DNA of 47,814 nucleotides from Streptomyces tardus (lineage in GTDB: Bacteria; Actinomycetota; Actinomycetes; Streptomycetales; Streptomycetaceae). Each line of letters begins with the position of its first letter. The first letter of the stretch is position 1. The notes beneath the pieces are model-generated. The model saw only the letters and a program-made list of their open reading frames with translations, had not been told where the DNA came from and ran no database searches. Positions 25,863 to 33,351 of the stretch are shown in pieces. The translations under genes and the position numbers were made by a program. The DNA lies in NCBI RefSeq assembly GCF_018101125.2, contig NZ_JAELVF020000001.1, positions 3,474,494 to 3,522,307 on the forward strand. The letters run 5' to 3'.

Positions 25863-26813
25863 GTGTGGTGTGAACCGATTCCGGCCGACACGTTGCGCGG
25901 GGTGCGACTAGGTGTTGTGCTCGATGAACTTCCAGGGCGGGCCGTCCCAGGCCTGCGCAGGGTCCTGACCGACGTTTTTCAGGCGGTGACTGCTCTGGGC
26001 GGGAGCATTGTGATGCGATACCCGCACAGTCAGAGTTTGCGGAAAGATCTCGAGATGTGCGCCCTGCACTTCCCTGGTGACCACCGCATAGTTGTGCCCT
26101 GGAGCGTCCACCGAGCCATGCCTCTGTCTGCGGTGCGGGGTCTTCAGGCCGCCGTCGGTGACGCGCACGCGGTTTTCCTGCATCGGAGGTACAACATTTT
26201 GTGGGACCCGGGCGAGGAGCGCGGTGAGGAACCCTCCCACGACCAGTCGCCCCCCAGCGAGTCGGAGCGGTGCCTGACCCGTCAGTACGTAGATCATTAC
26301 AGTCGCGCCCTCCTCGTGGTCGACGGCGGACTGTCGCACCAGGACAGCAGCGTCGTCGAGGACGTCTCTCGCGCGCTGAGCAGTCGTCACCCCATCTATC
26401 TTGCGTCTGGTGTCGGCGGCGTCACGCGGCTGATCTCCTCCGCGCTTGCCGCGGAGCCCCGGTCGTGGGAGCGGGGGGAGGACATCCCAGACGACCTGGA
26501 CGTCGAAGACAGTCCCTTGCGCGAGTCACTGGTCGACCTCAACCGGTGCCCCTTCGTCATGCCCGGGCAGATACTGGACTGGAACTATCTCAACGGTCTC
26601 AACGGCTTCAACCGAGGGAGCAGTCATCTCCACCAGTTCATGGCCAATGGTTTGCTTCCGGAGGAGACCGAGCAACTGGAGCACACGGTCAACGGCCGCG
26701 TCGTGGCGTCCCTAGCCGTGCGTGGGCTCGCCCGCTGGGTCTCGCTCGCGCAGCCGGACCTCGCGAACGTCCATCGTTGGCCTGCTTGGCAGGCAGGGGG
26801 CAGTCCAGCCTGA
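25863..26813 (+). CDS. Unknown protein with SLOG-like (nucleotide-binding Rossmannoid) features
   Basis: The 316-residue protein starts at a GTG (ribosome site ctgggag) and reads WCEPIPADTLRGVRLGVVLD. The middle holds ALLVVDGGLSHQDSSVVEDV followed by RHPIYLASGVGGVTRLISSA. This pattern resembles the glycine-rich end of SLOG/STALD-type domains, where GG.GG turns bind a nucleotide-like ligand. Earlier segments (GGSIVMRYPHSQSL, AHAVFLHRRYNILWD) would fit its first strands. SLOG domains occur in TIR- and Thoeris-like immune proteins, so a sensor role is conceivable, but this is inference from a weak match. No membrane segment is visible. It is the last plus-strand cargo gene; the next genes run in the opposite direction. 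Confidence 0.5.
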   Translation: MWCEPIPADTLRGVRLGVVLDELPGRAVPGLRRVLTDVFQAVTALGGSIVMRYPHSQSLRKDLEMCALHFPGDHRIVVPWSVHRAMPLSAVRGLQAAVGDAHAVFLHRRYNILWDPGEERGEEPSHDQSPPSESERCLTRQYVDHYSRALLVVDGGLSHQDSSVVEDVSRALSSRHPIYLASGVGGVTRLISSALAAEPRSWERGEDIPDDLDVEDSPLRESLVDLNRCPFVMPGQILDWNYLNGLNGFNRGSSHLHQFMANGLLPEETEQLEHTVNGRVVASLAVRGLARWVSLAQPDLANVHRWPAWQAGGSPA

Positions 26814-27544
26814 AACGCGTCGGGTACGAGGCGGCACCACGGTGGCAGCCATGGCTCGGACCGGTGAGGTACGGCGAGCGGACCGCGGACGGTTATCACC
26901 GGTCCGAGAAAACGTCCCCGCCCCGGAAGAGGAATTCCTTGTAGATGCTGAAAAGCAGTACGTGGCTCACCGTCGGCGGCCCACCCAACGAAACGGAAGT
27001 CAAACTTGGGCTGTCAGAAAGCAGATACTGCCCCCACTTCGCAAAGCCGGCCGCCTGAAGGTCGACTTCAATGAAACGGCCGTTCCGAGGGGTCTTCTAC
27101 ATCCCTCGGAACGGCTGTCCGAGCCGGAGGGCCTGGAGGCGCCCCGAGCTTTGTGCACCATACCCGGGAACCGTCGTGCGATTTCCGAATCCTGCGGAAT
27201 CGGCTGCGAGTTCGGTCGGTCCCGGGTTGGCTCACGGTCGTGTCGTCTGCGGCACTCTAGGTGATCGCTTGGTGGCGAGAGCTGGAGTGAGCGGCATACC
27301 CGGCGGGGTGTCACCGGTGAACTGACCGGCGGCGCTCCGCCTGCGAATGTCGGTCGTCAACCGGACACCACCGACTGTCGCTCGGTCGGGCGTTCTGCCT
27401 GCCCGGAGTCTGCCTGTGGGAGAGCCGGTGGGCAGGGCTGCCGTCACGAGAACCAAACGTCAGGCCGTCACGTGCTCAGCCCTGCAGTTCATGCTGCCTC
27501 TTCACACTCTGTGGTTGGGGCATGCCGTGAACGAGCAGGTCACC
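26814..27544. other. Gene-free stretch between convergent cargo and ICE backbone
   Basis: About 730 bp without a convincing gene. Small plus-strand readings here lack good starts and domain patterns. It contains the strong hairpin at 27076-27118. Base composition is slightly less GC-rich than in the chromosomal part. The two flanking genes converge on it, so it probably serves mainly in termination. Confidence 0.55.
27076..27118. terminator. 16-bp hairpin, probable terminator
   Basis: Arms 27076-27091 and 27103-27118 pair along 16 bp (one G-T), around an 11-nt loop; the core is gccgttccgaggg against its complement. It lies between convergent genes. There is no T-run, but on the plus strand the first 13 pairs are perfect. 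A protein-binding palindrome is the alternative. Confidence 0.55.
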
Positions 27545-28084
27545 CTAGCGGCGACGTTGTCCCAGCCGCCTCTCGGCTAGCAGAAGGCCAGCTACGCTCC
27601 CAGATTCCGAGATCTCGCCCGTGACCACGGCCTCTACTGCATCGCACAACGGTAGCCACTGCATCGTCATCCCCACCTCGGTGGCATCTCGACGAACTTG
27701 CCCGTGCCTCAGGTCCGTAGCCAAGACGAGACTGGTGCGGGCGCTCGTGATAGCAGGTAGAGGGTCGATGATGCCCAGCATCTGGAGGTTCGCGGACGCA
27801 AGTCCGGTCTCCTCCGCCAGCTCCCGCGTTGCAGCGTCCAGTGGAGCCTGCCCCTCGCAGCCGCCACCGGGCAGGTGCACCATGCGGCGTCCCTGCAGAT
27901 AGAAATCGTCCTCAACCAGTGCTACACGGCCCTGCTCGTCAAGGGCGACGACCCTCACCCCGTCGGTCACCGCGACATGGCTGTACAGGCCCCGCTTGCC
28001 ATCCGGTCGAACAACATCATCTTGATACAGTCGGACGACTGGTCCTTCGTGTAACAGTGTGCGCGACTTCCGCAGCCACCCCAC
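27545..28084 (-). CDS. Nudix hydrolase
   Basis: The 179-residue protein has the Nudix core RELAEETGL preceded by HLPGGGCEGQAPLDAAT. In the consensus GX5EX7REUXEEXGU the first Glu is replaced by Gln (GQAPL), while the metal-binding REUXEE part is intact. The layout (VRLYQDDVVRPDG, VRVVALDEQGRVALVEDDF, then the box, then a C-terminal helix) resembles ADP-ribose or nucleoside-diphosphate-sugar pyrophosphatases. The start is a GTG at 28084 with a perfect ribosome site (aggagg). It is the last gene of the minus-strand ICE block, 31 bp after the DnaB-N-like gene, and may be expressed with it or from its own promoter. Its substrate cannot be told from sequence. Confidence 0.9.
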   Translation of the reverse strand: MGWLRKSRTLLHEGPVVRLYQDDVVRPDGKRGLYSHVAVTDGVRVVALDEQGRVALVEDDFYLQGRRMVHLPGGGCEGQAPLDAATRELAEETGLASANLQMLGIIDPLPAITSARTSLVLATDLRHGQVRRDATEVGMTMQWLPLCDAVEAVVTGEISESGSVAGLLLAERRLGQRRR

Positions 28085-28115
28085 GTTGCCTCCTAGGTCT
28101 TCGGGGACGTCCGGC

Positions 28116-29300
28116 TCAAGAGCGGGGAATCATAGACGGTCTCAGCTCTCTGCGCCGCTGTTGCCGTCCGAGCTTTCCTTCCGATAACGGTCGTGAGCGG
28201 CTCTGCGGGTGTGTTGCTGGGGGGTGAGGTGCGCGTGTGGCCGGGGCGGTTGTCGTAGGTGGGCAGACACGAGCGCTGTGAGGGCTCTGCCGTGGAGCGG
28301 GGGAGGCATGTTGCCAGCGGGCGCGGACTGCGGAGATTTCGGCGATGGCGCGGCGGGCGACAGCGACCAGTTGGAACGGTGTGATCGCCAGGTCGGTCGC
28401 GTACGCGTTGATGCGTCGTCCGGTGTGTTCGGCTGTGGCCAGCAGGGCGCGATGCAGGGCGCGGGTGGCCCAGTGCTCGACGGAACCGGCAGGGGTAGCC
28501 AGCACGTGCAGGATTTCAGCCTCGTCATGGCTGCTGTCCAGTAGGCCGCGTTGCGCCGCTTCCCACAGAACCGTCAGTCGGTCGATGGGTTCGTGGTGGC
28601 GTGTCAGGGTCGTCAAGCACCGCCAGAGGCCGGCATGGAGTGGAAGGGTGAGGTCGTCTGGGAGTAGCCATGGAACGTCTTCGATGCTGTCGGGGTAGGC
28701 CGTGGCGGTGGCGAGCAGGATCTGTTCCTCCGCGACGGCTTGCGGAGAGTCGCGGGCGGCGGGCAGCGGTAGCGCGGGTGCACGGTGGCGAGCGCCCGTT
28801 CGGGGCGGGAAGCGGGTAGCGATGTCGTCCACCACCGCCGCGAGTTCGTCTGCGGTGGCGAGGACTGTCCGGGCGGGGTGCGGAAGAGAGACGTCGTGCA
28901 CGGTGTGGACGAGGCGCTCGGCGGCCGACTGCAGGCGGCGCCGGGCGTGGGCGGACTCGATCATGCGTGCATAGGCCGGTGCGTGTGCTGGGCGAGGACA
29001 GACCTGGGTGAGGGTGTGCAGGTAGGAGGTGGTGAGTCCTCGTGCCTGCTGGCGTGCCGCGGCGAGTACCTCCTCCAGCCACTTGGTGCTTGTCGCATGC
29101 TCGGTGGGGGTGGGCCGTCTTCGGGTGGCGAGTGCGGTGTACAGGGCGGTGTGCTCGGTGGTCGAGAAGGAGTCGGCGGTGATGCCGGTGACGTCGTCTG
29201 TGCGGTGTGGTTCGAGGAGCAGGGCACCGAGCAGCGCCTGTTCGGCGTAGTCCACTGGAGACGGTGCCGACTTGCTGCCGGTCGGGTGGGTGGGAGGCAT
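28116..29300 (-). CDS. Protein with two DnaB-N-like domains and no helicase ATPase domain
   Basis: Residues ~15-125 (VDYAEQALLGALLLEPHRTD, FSTTEHTALYTALATRR, SYLHTLTQVCPRPAHAPAYA) match the N-terminal domain of the replicative helicase DnaB. A second, similar stretch follows from about 185 (AVAEEQILLATATAYPDSIE, LPLHAGLWRCLTTLTRHHEP, ILHVLATPAGSVEHW). No RecA-type P-loop is present; the C-terminus is a Pro/Arg-rich tail. In DnaB this domain binds primase and drives hexamer assembly, so this protein could act as an adaptor or a decoy for the replisome during ICE transfer. The ATG at 29300 overlaps the stop of the methyltransferase gene (TGATG), indicating coupling. Confidence 0.75.
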   Translation of the reverse strand: MPPTHPTGSKSAPSPVDYAEQALLGALLLEPHRTDDVTGITADSFSTTEHTALYTALATRRRPTPTEHATSTKWLEEVLAAARQQARGLTTSYLHTLTQVCPRPAHAPAYARMIESAHARRRLQSAAERLVHTVHDVSLPHPARTVLATADELAAVVDDIATRFPPRTGARHRAPALPLPAARDSPQAVAEEQILLATATAYPDSIEDVPWLLPDDLTLPLHAGLWRCLTTLTRHHEPIDRLTVLWEAAQRGLLDSSHDEAEILHVLATPAGSVEHWATRALHRALLATAEHTGRRINAYATDLAITPFQLVAVARRAIAEISAVRARWQHASPAPRQSPHSARVCPPTTTAPATRAPHPPATHPQSRSRPLSEGKLGRQQRRRELRPSMIPRS

Positions 29301-30499
29301 CAGGCGGCCAGGGTGAAGTCGTCGGGGTTGAGGGGCACTTCGAGGTGCGGGGCGAGGAGGTGGCCGGCGAGGAGCGGCGGGACGGCATTGCCGATTTGGG
29401 AGAACTGCTGGCTCTTGGTGCCGGCCCAGGGGTAGGTGGTGGGGAAGGTCTGCAGCACGCCGGCTTCCGCGGCGGTGATGCGGATCGGTGGTGGAGCGCT
29501 CTGTGCTTCGGCAGTTTCGGCTGTGGCGATCCAGGTGCACTCGTTCGAGCGATGTCCGAAGAAGAGCGTGCCGGCGGGCTCTTCCAACGGGCGTACGGTC
29601 GCGTGGGCCTGGTTGTTGCTGCGTAGAGACCAGGCCCACCGATGCGGGCTGGCACCCGGTCCGTTCGCCGTAGCGGGCCCTTGAAACGGTCGGTCGTCGG
29701 GGTGGGGGACCCAAGTCTGGCGGTCCCGAGCGCGGGAGAGCGTTCTGCGTGAGCCGGAGGGAAAGGGTTCTGGGCCGCCGCCAGGGCCGCCGCCGGCGCA
29801 GACCGTGGGCACGGGTTGGTCTGCGGCTCCCCATCCAAGGGCTTCGGCCATGCTCACCCAACGGTTTCGGCTCGGGCCGAACAGGGTCGCCGGCTCGGGG
29901 ACTTGCGAGTGGGTGGGCGGCGGCGGGGAGGCGGTCCGGACTCGGGAGGCGAGGAGGATCGCTCGTCTTCGTGTCTGAGGGACGCCGTAGTCGGCTGCGT
30001 TGAGGATGCCGGTCCACGTGGAGAAACCCCAGGTGCGGAGGGTCGCGGCGTACTGCTTCCACAGGGGGAGGACATCGGGTACTTCTTCCAGGGCGACCCA
30101 GTCCGGCTGCCCGGCGGCGGACAGCGCGTGGAGGTAGCGCATGGGCTCCGCCGCGAGCATGGAGCGGTCGTCGCGGCACTCTGCGAGGAGGCCCTCGCGC
30201 GGGTCGCGGCCGGAGGCGAGTGCGTCGACTGCTTCGTGGACCAGTGGCTGGTCCACCAGCCCGAGTCGGTGGCCGGCTCTGCTCCACGCCTGGCACGGAG
30301 GGGAAGCGATGAGCCCTTTTGTGCGGCCGACCCATGGCCAGGTCGGATATGAGGACACGTCAGTGCGGATGGTCGCCTGCCCAGCTGCAGCGCGCGTCCT
30401 GCACGCCCATCTGTCCCATTCCAGGCCGATGTCCTGTGCACCGAGGACGGCCAGTGCTCGGCTCCAGCCACCCGGCCCTGCGAAGAGGTCGAGTATCAC
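29300..30499 (-). CDS. DNA cytosine-C5 methyltransferase
   Basis: The 399-residue protein shows the C5-methyltransferase motifs in order: motif I ILDLFAGPGGWSRA at the very N-terminus, motif IV with the catalytic Cys in ASPPCQAWSRAG, motif VI as VALEEVPD (usual ENV reads EEV), motif VIII PQTRRRAILLAS, and motif IX/X QTFPTTYPW and QIGNAVPPLL at the end. The target-recognition region is between about 220 and 340. The start GTG at 30499 overlaps the stop of the upstream PAPS-reductase-like gene (GTGA), and its own stop overlaps the next start. There is no restriction endonuclease gene next to it, so it looks like a solitary, element-protecting methyltransferase or part of a modification module. 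Confidence 0.92.
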   Translation of the reverse strand: MILDLFAGPGGWSRALAVLGAQDIGLEWDRWACRTRAAAGQATIRTDVSSYPTWPWVGRTKGLIASPPCQAWSRAGHRLGLVDQPLVHEAVDALASGRDPREGLLAECRDDRSMLAAEPMRYLHALSAAGQPDWVALEEVPDVLPLWKQYAATLRTWGFSTWTGILNAADYGVPQTRRRAILLASRVRTASPPPPTHSQVPEPATLFGPSRNRWVSMAEALGWGAADQPVPTVCAGGGPGGGPEPFPSGSRRTLSRARDRQTWVPHPDDRPFQGPATANGPGASPHRWAWSLRSNNQAHATVRPLEEPAGTLFFGHRSNECTWIATAETAEAQSAPPPIRITAAEAGVLQTFPTTYPWAGTKSQQFSQIGNAVPPLLAGHLLAPHLEVPLNPDDFTLAA

Positions 30500-31416
30500 G
30501 CCGCCAGTCCGAACCGGGCTTGAGTCGCTTCCGAGTCTCCGCGGCAGGTCCAGGGTGAGCAGCCGTCGGTGACGCCGTGCTCCAGTTCTTCTGCGTCTGT
30601 GTCAACCGGAGAGTCCTGGGCTGCTCGTTCGGCGGCGGTGACGTGATCGATGGGCGCTTCGCCCAGAGGTACTCGAGAGCGGTGGAGGAACGCCGCGCCG
30701 AGCAAGGGGCTGTTGTTCGCGGTGGCTCGGGCGTTGCCCTGGCGAATGGCGGCGTCGAACGCGACGACGTCCGCCCATTCTTCGGGGTTGGCGCGTATCT
30801 CCCGCCACTGTGCGTTGCCGTGGAAGGGGCACCCGAGGCAGGCTGACTTGGGGGTGTTGGCGAGGTTGAGGGATGTGAGGTAGCGGACGCAGTCTCCACG
30901 CGACCATCCCATGTCGATGAGTGGGTGCTGGTTGCGCATGTATCGCACGTCCGCGTCCTTGGCTCGGTGGAACTCGTCGGTCGAGATCCCGATCCATTGC
31001 TCGACGAATACCTCCCGCGGGATCCGAGCAGGGTAGGGATAGCCGAGAAGGGACCTGATCTGTTTCTTTATTGGTTTGACCTTGTATTCTCCGGTGCATT
31101 GCCGTCGAGTCATTCCGGGTTTGCCATCGAGGTTGAGGATGTGAAGCGGCATGGACGCGAATCGCTTCTGGGGGTTGAGGGCGTCCTCGCGAATGTTGCC
31201 TGCGGACACGCGTAGGACGGGAATGCCGGCCGGGGTGGCTATTTCGCGTTCCAGCCGGTCGAGGTGGGCATAAACTGCTTTAGGTTCCCAGCCTGTGTCG
31301 GCGAATATAGCGTAGTCGACTTTGGGGAGTCTGCCCTCGGCGGAAAGGGCGAGCAGGGCGCTGGACTGAATACCGGCGCCTAGAGAGAGTGCGCGAAATC
31401 GGGGCTGATCAGAAAT
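30496..31416 (-). CDS. PAPS-reductase-like ATP pyrophosphatase (adenine nucleotide alpha hydrolase family)
   Basis: The coding frame runs well upstream of the first GTG: it reads FRALSLGAGIQSSALLALSA, a modified PP-loop (usual SGGKDS), then VDYAIFADTGWEPKAVYAHL, typical of the PAPS reductase/DndC superfamily. Later come GMTRRQCTGEYKVKPIKKQI and SACLGCPFHGNAQW; the Cys residues could hold an iron-sulphur cluster as in thiolation enzymes. No ATG, GTG or TTG lies upstream in frame; an ATT at 31416 with a well-spaced AGGA is the best guess, and a CTG further upstream is possible. The gene overlaps the C5-methyltransferase by 4 bp. Such proteins occur in phages and mobile elements; a DNA- or nucleotide-modifying role is inferred, not shown. 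Confidence 0.82.
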   Translation of the reverse strand: MSDQPRFRALSLGAGIQSSALLALSAEGRLPKVDYAIFADTGWEPKAVYAHLDRLEREIATPAGIPVLRVSAGNIREDALNPQKRFASMPLHILNLDGKPGMTRRQCTGEYKVKPIKKQIRSLLGYPYPARIPREVFVEQWIGISTDEFHRAKDADVRYMRNQHPLIDMGWSRGDCVRYLTSLNLANTPKSACLGCPFHGNAQWREIRANPEEWADVVAFDAAIRQGNARATANNSPLLGAAFLHRSRVPLGEAPIDHVTAAERAAQDSPVDTDAEELEHGVTDGCSPWTCRGDSEATQARFGLAA

Positions 31417-31487
31417 ATGCTGTCCTGGGTTTAGGAGGGAAGGAGTCAGGTTCCGGTTGGCTGCGGGTTGCGGCGTGGCACCGGGCG

Positions 31488-31528
31488 TGGGTGAGAGGCA
31501 TCAGGCGGCCAGGGCGAAGTCGTCGGGG
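31488..31528. repeat. 41-bp repeat of the methyltransferase/DnaB-N gene junction
   Basis: Positions 31488-31528 match 29287-29327 at 39 of 41 bases. The latter spans the end of the C5-methyltransferase gene and the TGATG start of the next gene. The copy here also encodes an end like DDFALAA and a TGATG, but the ATG at 31502 opens only a 30-codon frame. It looks like a recombination scar just upstream of the PAPS-reductase-like gene. Confidence 0.85.
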
Positions 31529-31590
31529 GCCGCCGATACTGAGCCCGCCCTGCGATGTGCGGGGTTCTGACGGCCAGCGGGCGGCTGGAG

Positions 31591-32145
31591 TCAGCGCCGG
31601 TGGCCGCCCGGCGGTGTCGCGGTTGGTTGCGGCAGGGGGAGGCCCTGGTCTTGGGCGGGGGCTGTGCTGGGGCTCGGGGAGCTGGAGCGTTTCGAGAAGT
31701 GACTCGCGAGGGAGTGGAGCGTGTCGGCGGCCTGTTCGGTTTCGCGGTGCGCGCGCAGCAGCTGGTTTTCAACGGTCGGAGGGAGCCGTTCGAGGTGGGC
31801 GGTGCTGCGGTAGACCTCGATGATGTCGGCCGCGTTGCGCAGCTGATTGCCGAGCTGCCGCAAGATGGCCTCGCGCTGGTCGCCGCTCTGGGCGACGAGC
31901 GTCGCCTGAAGGAGCGCATCGGGGGCGCTGGGCAGAGGGCTCGGGAGGGTGGGGAGCCCGTAGAGGCCGGAGTGAAGGGTATGGGCGAGCCCGAGTACGG
32001 ACCCGCCGCTGGATCTGTGCTGCAGCCGTGCGGCGGCTCGGCGGGTAGTGCTGAGGTTGTAGATCACGTCGCGCGGCTCAGCGTCCTCGTGGACCAAGGC
32101 GGCGAGCGCGAGGGCAATCTCATGGGTGGTTGGGTCGGAAGGCAC
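31591..32145 (-). CDS. Hypothetical helical ICE protein
   Basis: This 184-residue product starts at a GTG (PSDPTTHEIALALAALVHED) and I do not recognise it by name. It is largely helical: ATLVAQSGDQREAILRQLGN, AADIIEVYRSTAHLERLPP and NQLLRAHRETEQAADTLHSL could form coiled coils. The C-terminal ~35 residues are Ser/Pro/Gln-rich and probably disordered. Several other small ICE genes (38128, 44381, 45359) encode proteins of similar size and helical nature. No membrane segment is seen. It lies between the winged-helix gene and the PAPS-reductase-like gene, with gaps of about 170-330 bp on both sides, so it may have its own promoter. Confidence 0.6.
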   Translation of the reverse strand: MPSDPTTHEIALALAALVHEDAEPRDVIYNLSTTRRAAARLQHRSSGGSVLGLAHTLHSGLYGLPTLPSPLPSAPDALLQATLVAQSGDQREAILRQLGNQLRNAADIIEVYRSTAHLERLPPTVENQLLRAHRETEQAADTLHSLASHFSKRSSSPSPSTAPAQDQGLPLPQPTATPPGGHRR

Positions 32146-32479
32146 GGTGGCTCCGGAATTGGGATGGAGGTGGCGGCAGGGCGAGGCAAAGCCCTTTCAC
32201 CGTTGGCGAGTTGTGCTGCTGGGCTGAAGCTGTACCTGCGGCCCGGGCTCCGTCCGGACGTTCCGGGACAGTGCCGGCGGGGGTGAGGTGGAGGTCTTGG
32301 GTCGAGTCGCGAATCCTGGGTTCTGTCAGGCGGAACAGGCCGGCTCTCGTCAGCGCGGCGACCGGGGTTGCATGAAGGGGGCTGCGGTCACGGGGACGAG
32401 GGTGTATCCGGGCGGAGTGGGGCCGGGTGCCGCCGCCCGGGGGCGATTCTTGCGAGCGTTGTGGGCCCTTGCGGGGAGT
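32146..32479. other. Gene-free stretch in the ICE
   Basis: About 330 bp without a recognisable gene, RNA or clear hairpin. It probably contains the promoter of the hypothetical gene ending at 31591. Confidence 0.45.
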
Positions 32480-33349
32480 TCAGCGGCTGTGGCCGTTCGC
32501 GGGTTTCGGCGCAGGAGCTGCGGTGCGTGCTGTGGCCGCGGGGCGTGACCTTCCGAACGAGGCCGCGAGATCGCGTCGACCGGATCTGGTGAGGTGCAGA
32601 CGCTCGTCTGCGGCCCAGGCCGGGCACTCTTCGCGCGTGACCAGGCCGCGGCTTTCTAGCGCGCGGACTGTGCTGGTGCCGACGCGAACGTCCGTGCGGC
32701 GTGTGCGGGGCTTGTCTCGGTACATTGCCACCTCGCCTCCGGCCACTGCGCGCAGCGTGGTGAGCTGCGAAGCAGACAGAGCAGGGGGGCGGTACTCGGG
32801 CACGATCCCCCGACGTCGGCGTTCTCTTACGAAGAGATCGGCGGTTTCCAGCGCGTCTGGGGCGACAAATGCGGTGAGGTTGCGGGCGACAGTGAAATTG
32901 TGGACTGCTTCGTGATATTCCTCCAGCTCGGTGAGGGCTTCTCCGCGGCCCGGGGCGAGCTTTTGGTACGCGTGGTCCATCATTTCTGCGGCGTCATTGA
33001 GGCGAGAGGCCGCAGAAATCGTGAGCTGGGTGAACTGCGTTACACGTGCGTACACGGCCTCGATTTCGGGGCTGTAGAGCACTGGCTGGTCGTTGAGGCT
33101 GGCCATGACGTTGTACGTGTCTTGGGCCAGAGAGCTGGCGGTGTCGGCCTGCGTTACCATCCGGCTGGCGATGTCGGGCTCGAGGAACACCTGCTGGGCG
33201 TAGGTGTCTTGAGCCCGGGTGAAGTCGCTCGCCAGCCGGAGCAGGTGCTCGGCGGGGGCAAAGTAGTTCTTGGGCAGGGGTGACTCCAGGTCGAGTGGCT
33301 CGGTGGTGTCGGTCGGGGCGGTGAGGCCAGCGAGGCGTGGTGTGCCCAC
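32480..33349 (-). CDS. Helical protein with C-terminal winged-helix-like domain, next to the coupling protein
   Basis: The 289-residue product starts at GTG 33349, only 2 bp after the stop of the coupling-protein gene, so translation is probably linked. The N-terminal ~170 residues are helical (LLRLASDFTRAQDTYAQQVF, YARVTQFTQLTISAASRLND, LTELEEYHEAVHNFTVARN). The C-terminal ~90 residues (SASQLTTLRAVAGGEVAMYR, VGTSTVRALESRGLVTREEC, LHLTRSGRRDLAASFG) look like a winged helix of the MarR/plasmid kind, ending in a wing and a basic tail. A DNA-binding accessory of the relaxosome or a regulator of transfer is a plausible role, inferred from position. I know no named family. Confidence 0.65.
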   Translation of the reverse strand: MGTPRLAGLTAPTDTTEPLDLESPLPKNYFAPAEHLLRLASDFTRAQDTYAQQVFLEPDIASRMVTQADTASSLAQDTYNVMASLNDQPVLYSPEIEAVYARVTQFTQLTISAASRLNDAAEMMDHAYQKLAPGRGEALTELEEYHEAVHNFTVARNLTAFVAPDALETADLFVRERRRRGIVPEYRPPALSASQLTTLRAVAGGEVAMYRDKPRTRRTDVRVGTSTVRALESRGLVTREECPAWAADERLHLTRSGRRDLAASFGRSRPAATARTAAPAPKPANGHSR

Positions 33350-33351
33350 GG

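Noticed and set aside
26722..27264. Plus-strand reading of 180 codons after the SLOG-like gene
   Set aside because: It overlaps the end of that gene, lacks a ribosome site and domain pattern, and runs through the hairpin at 27076.
28116..31416. Dnd or Ssp phosphorothioation system
   Set aside because: Only a DndC-like superfamily member is present; no cysteine desulphurase, DndB/D/E or SspB/D/E-like gene is visible nearby.
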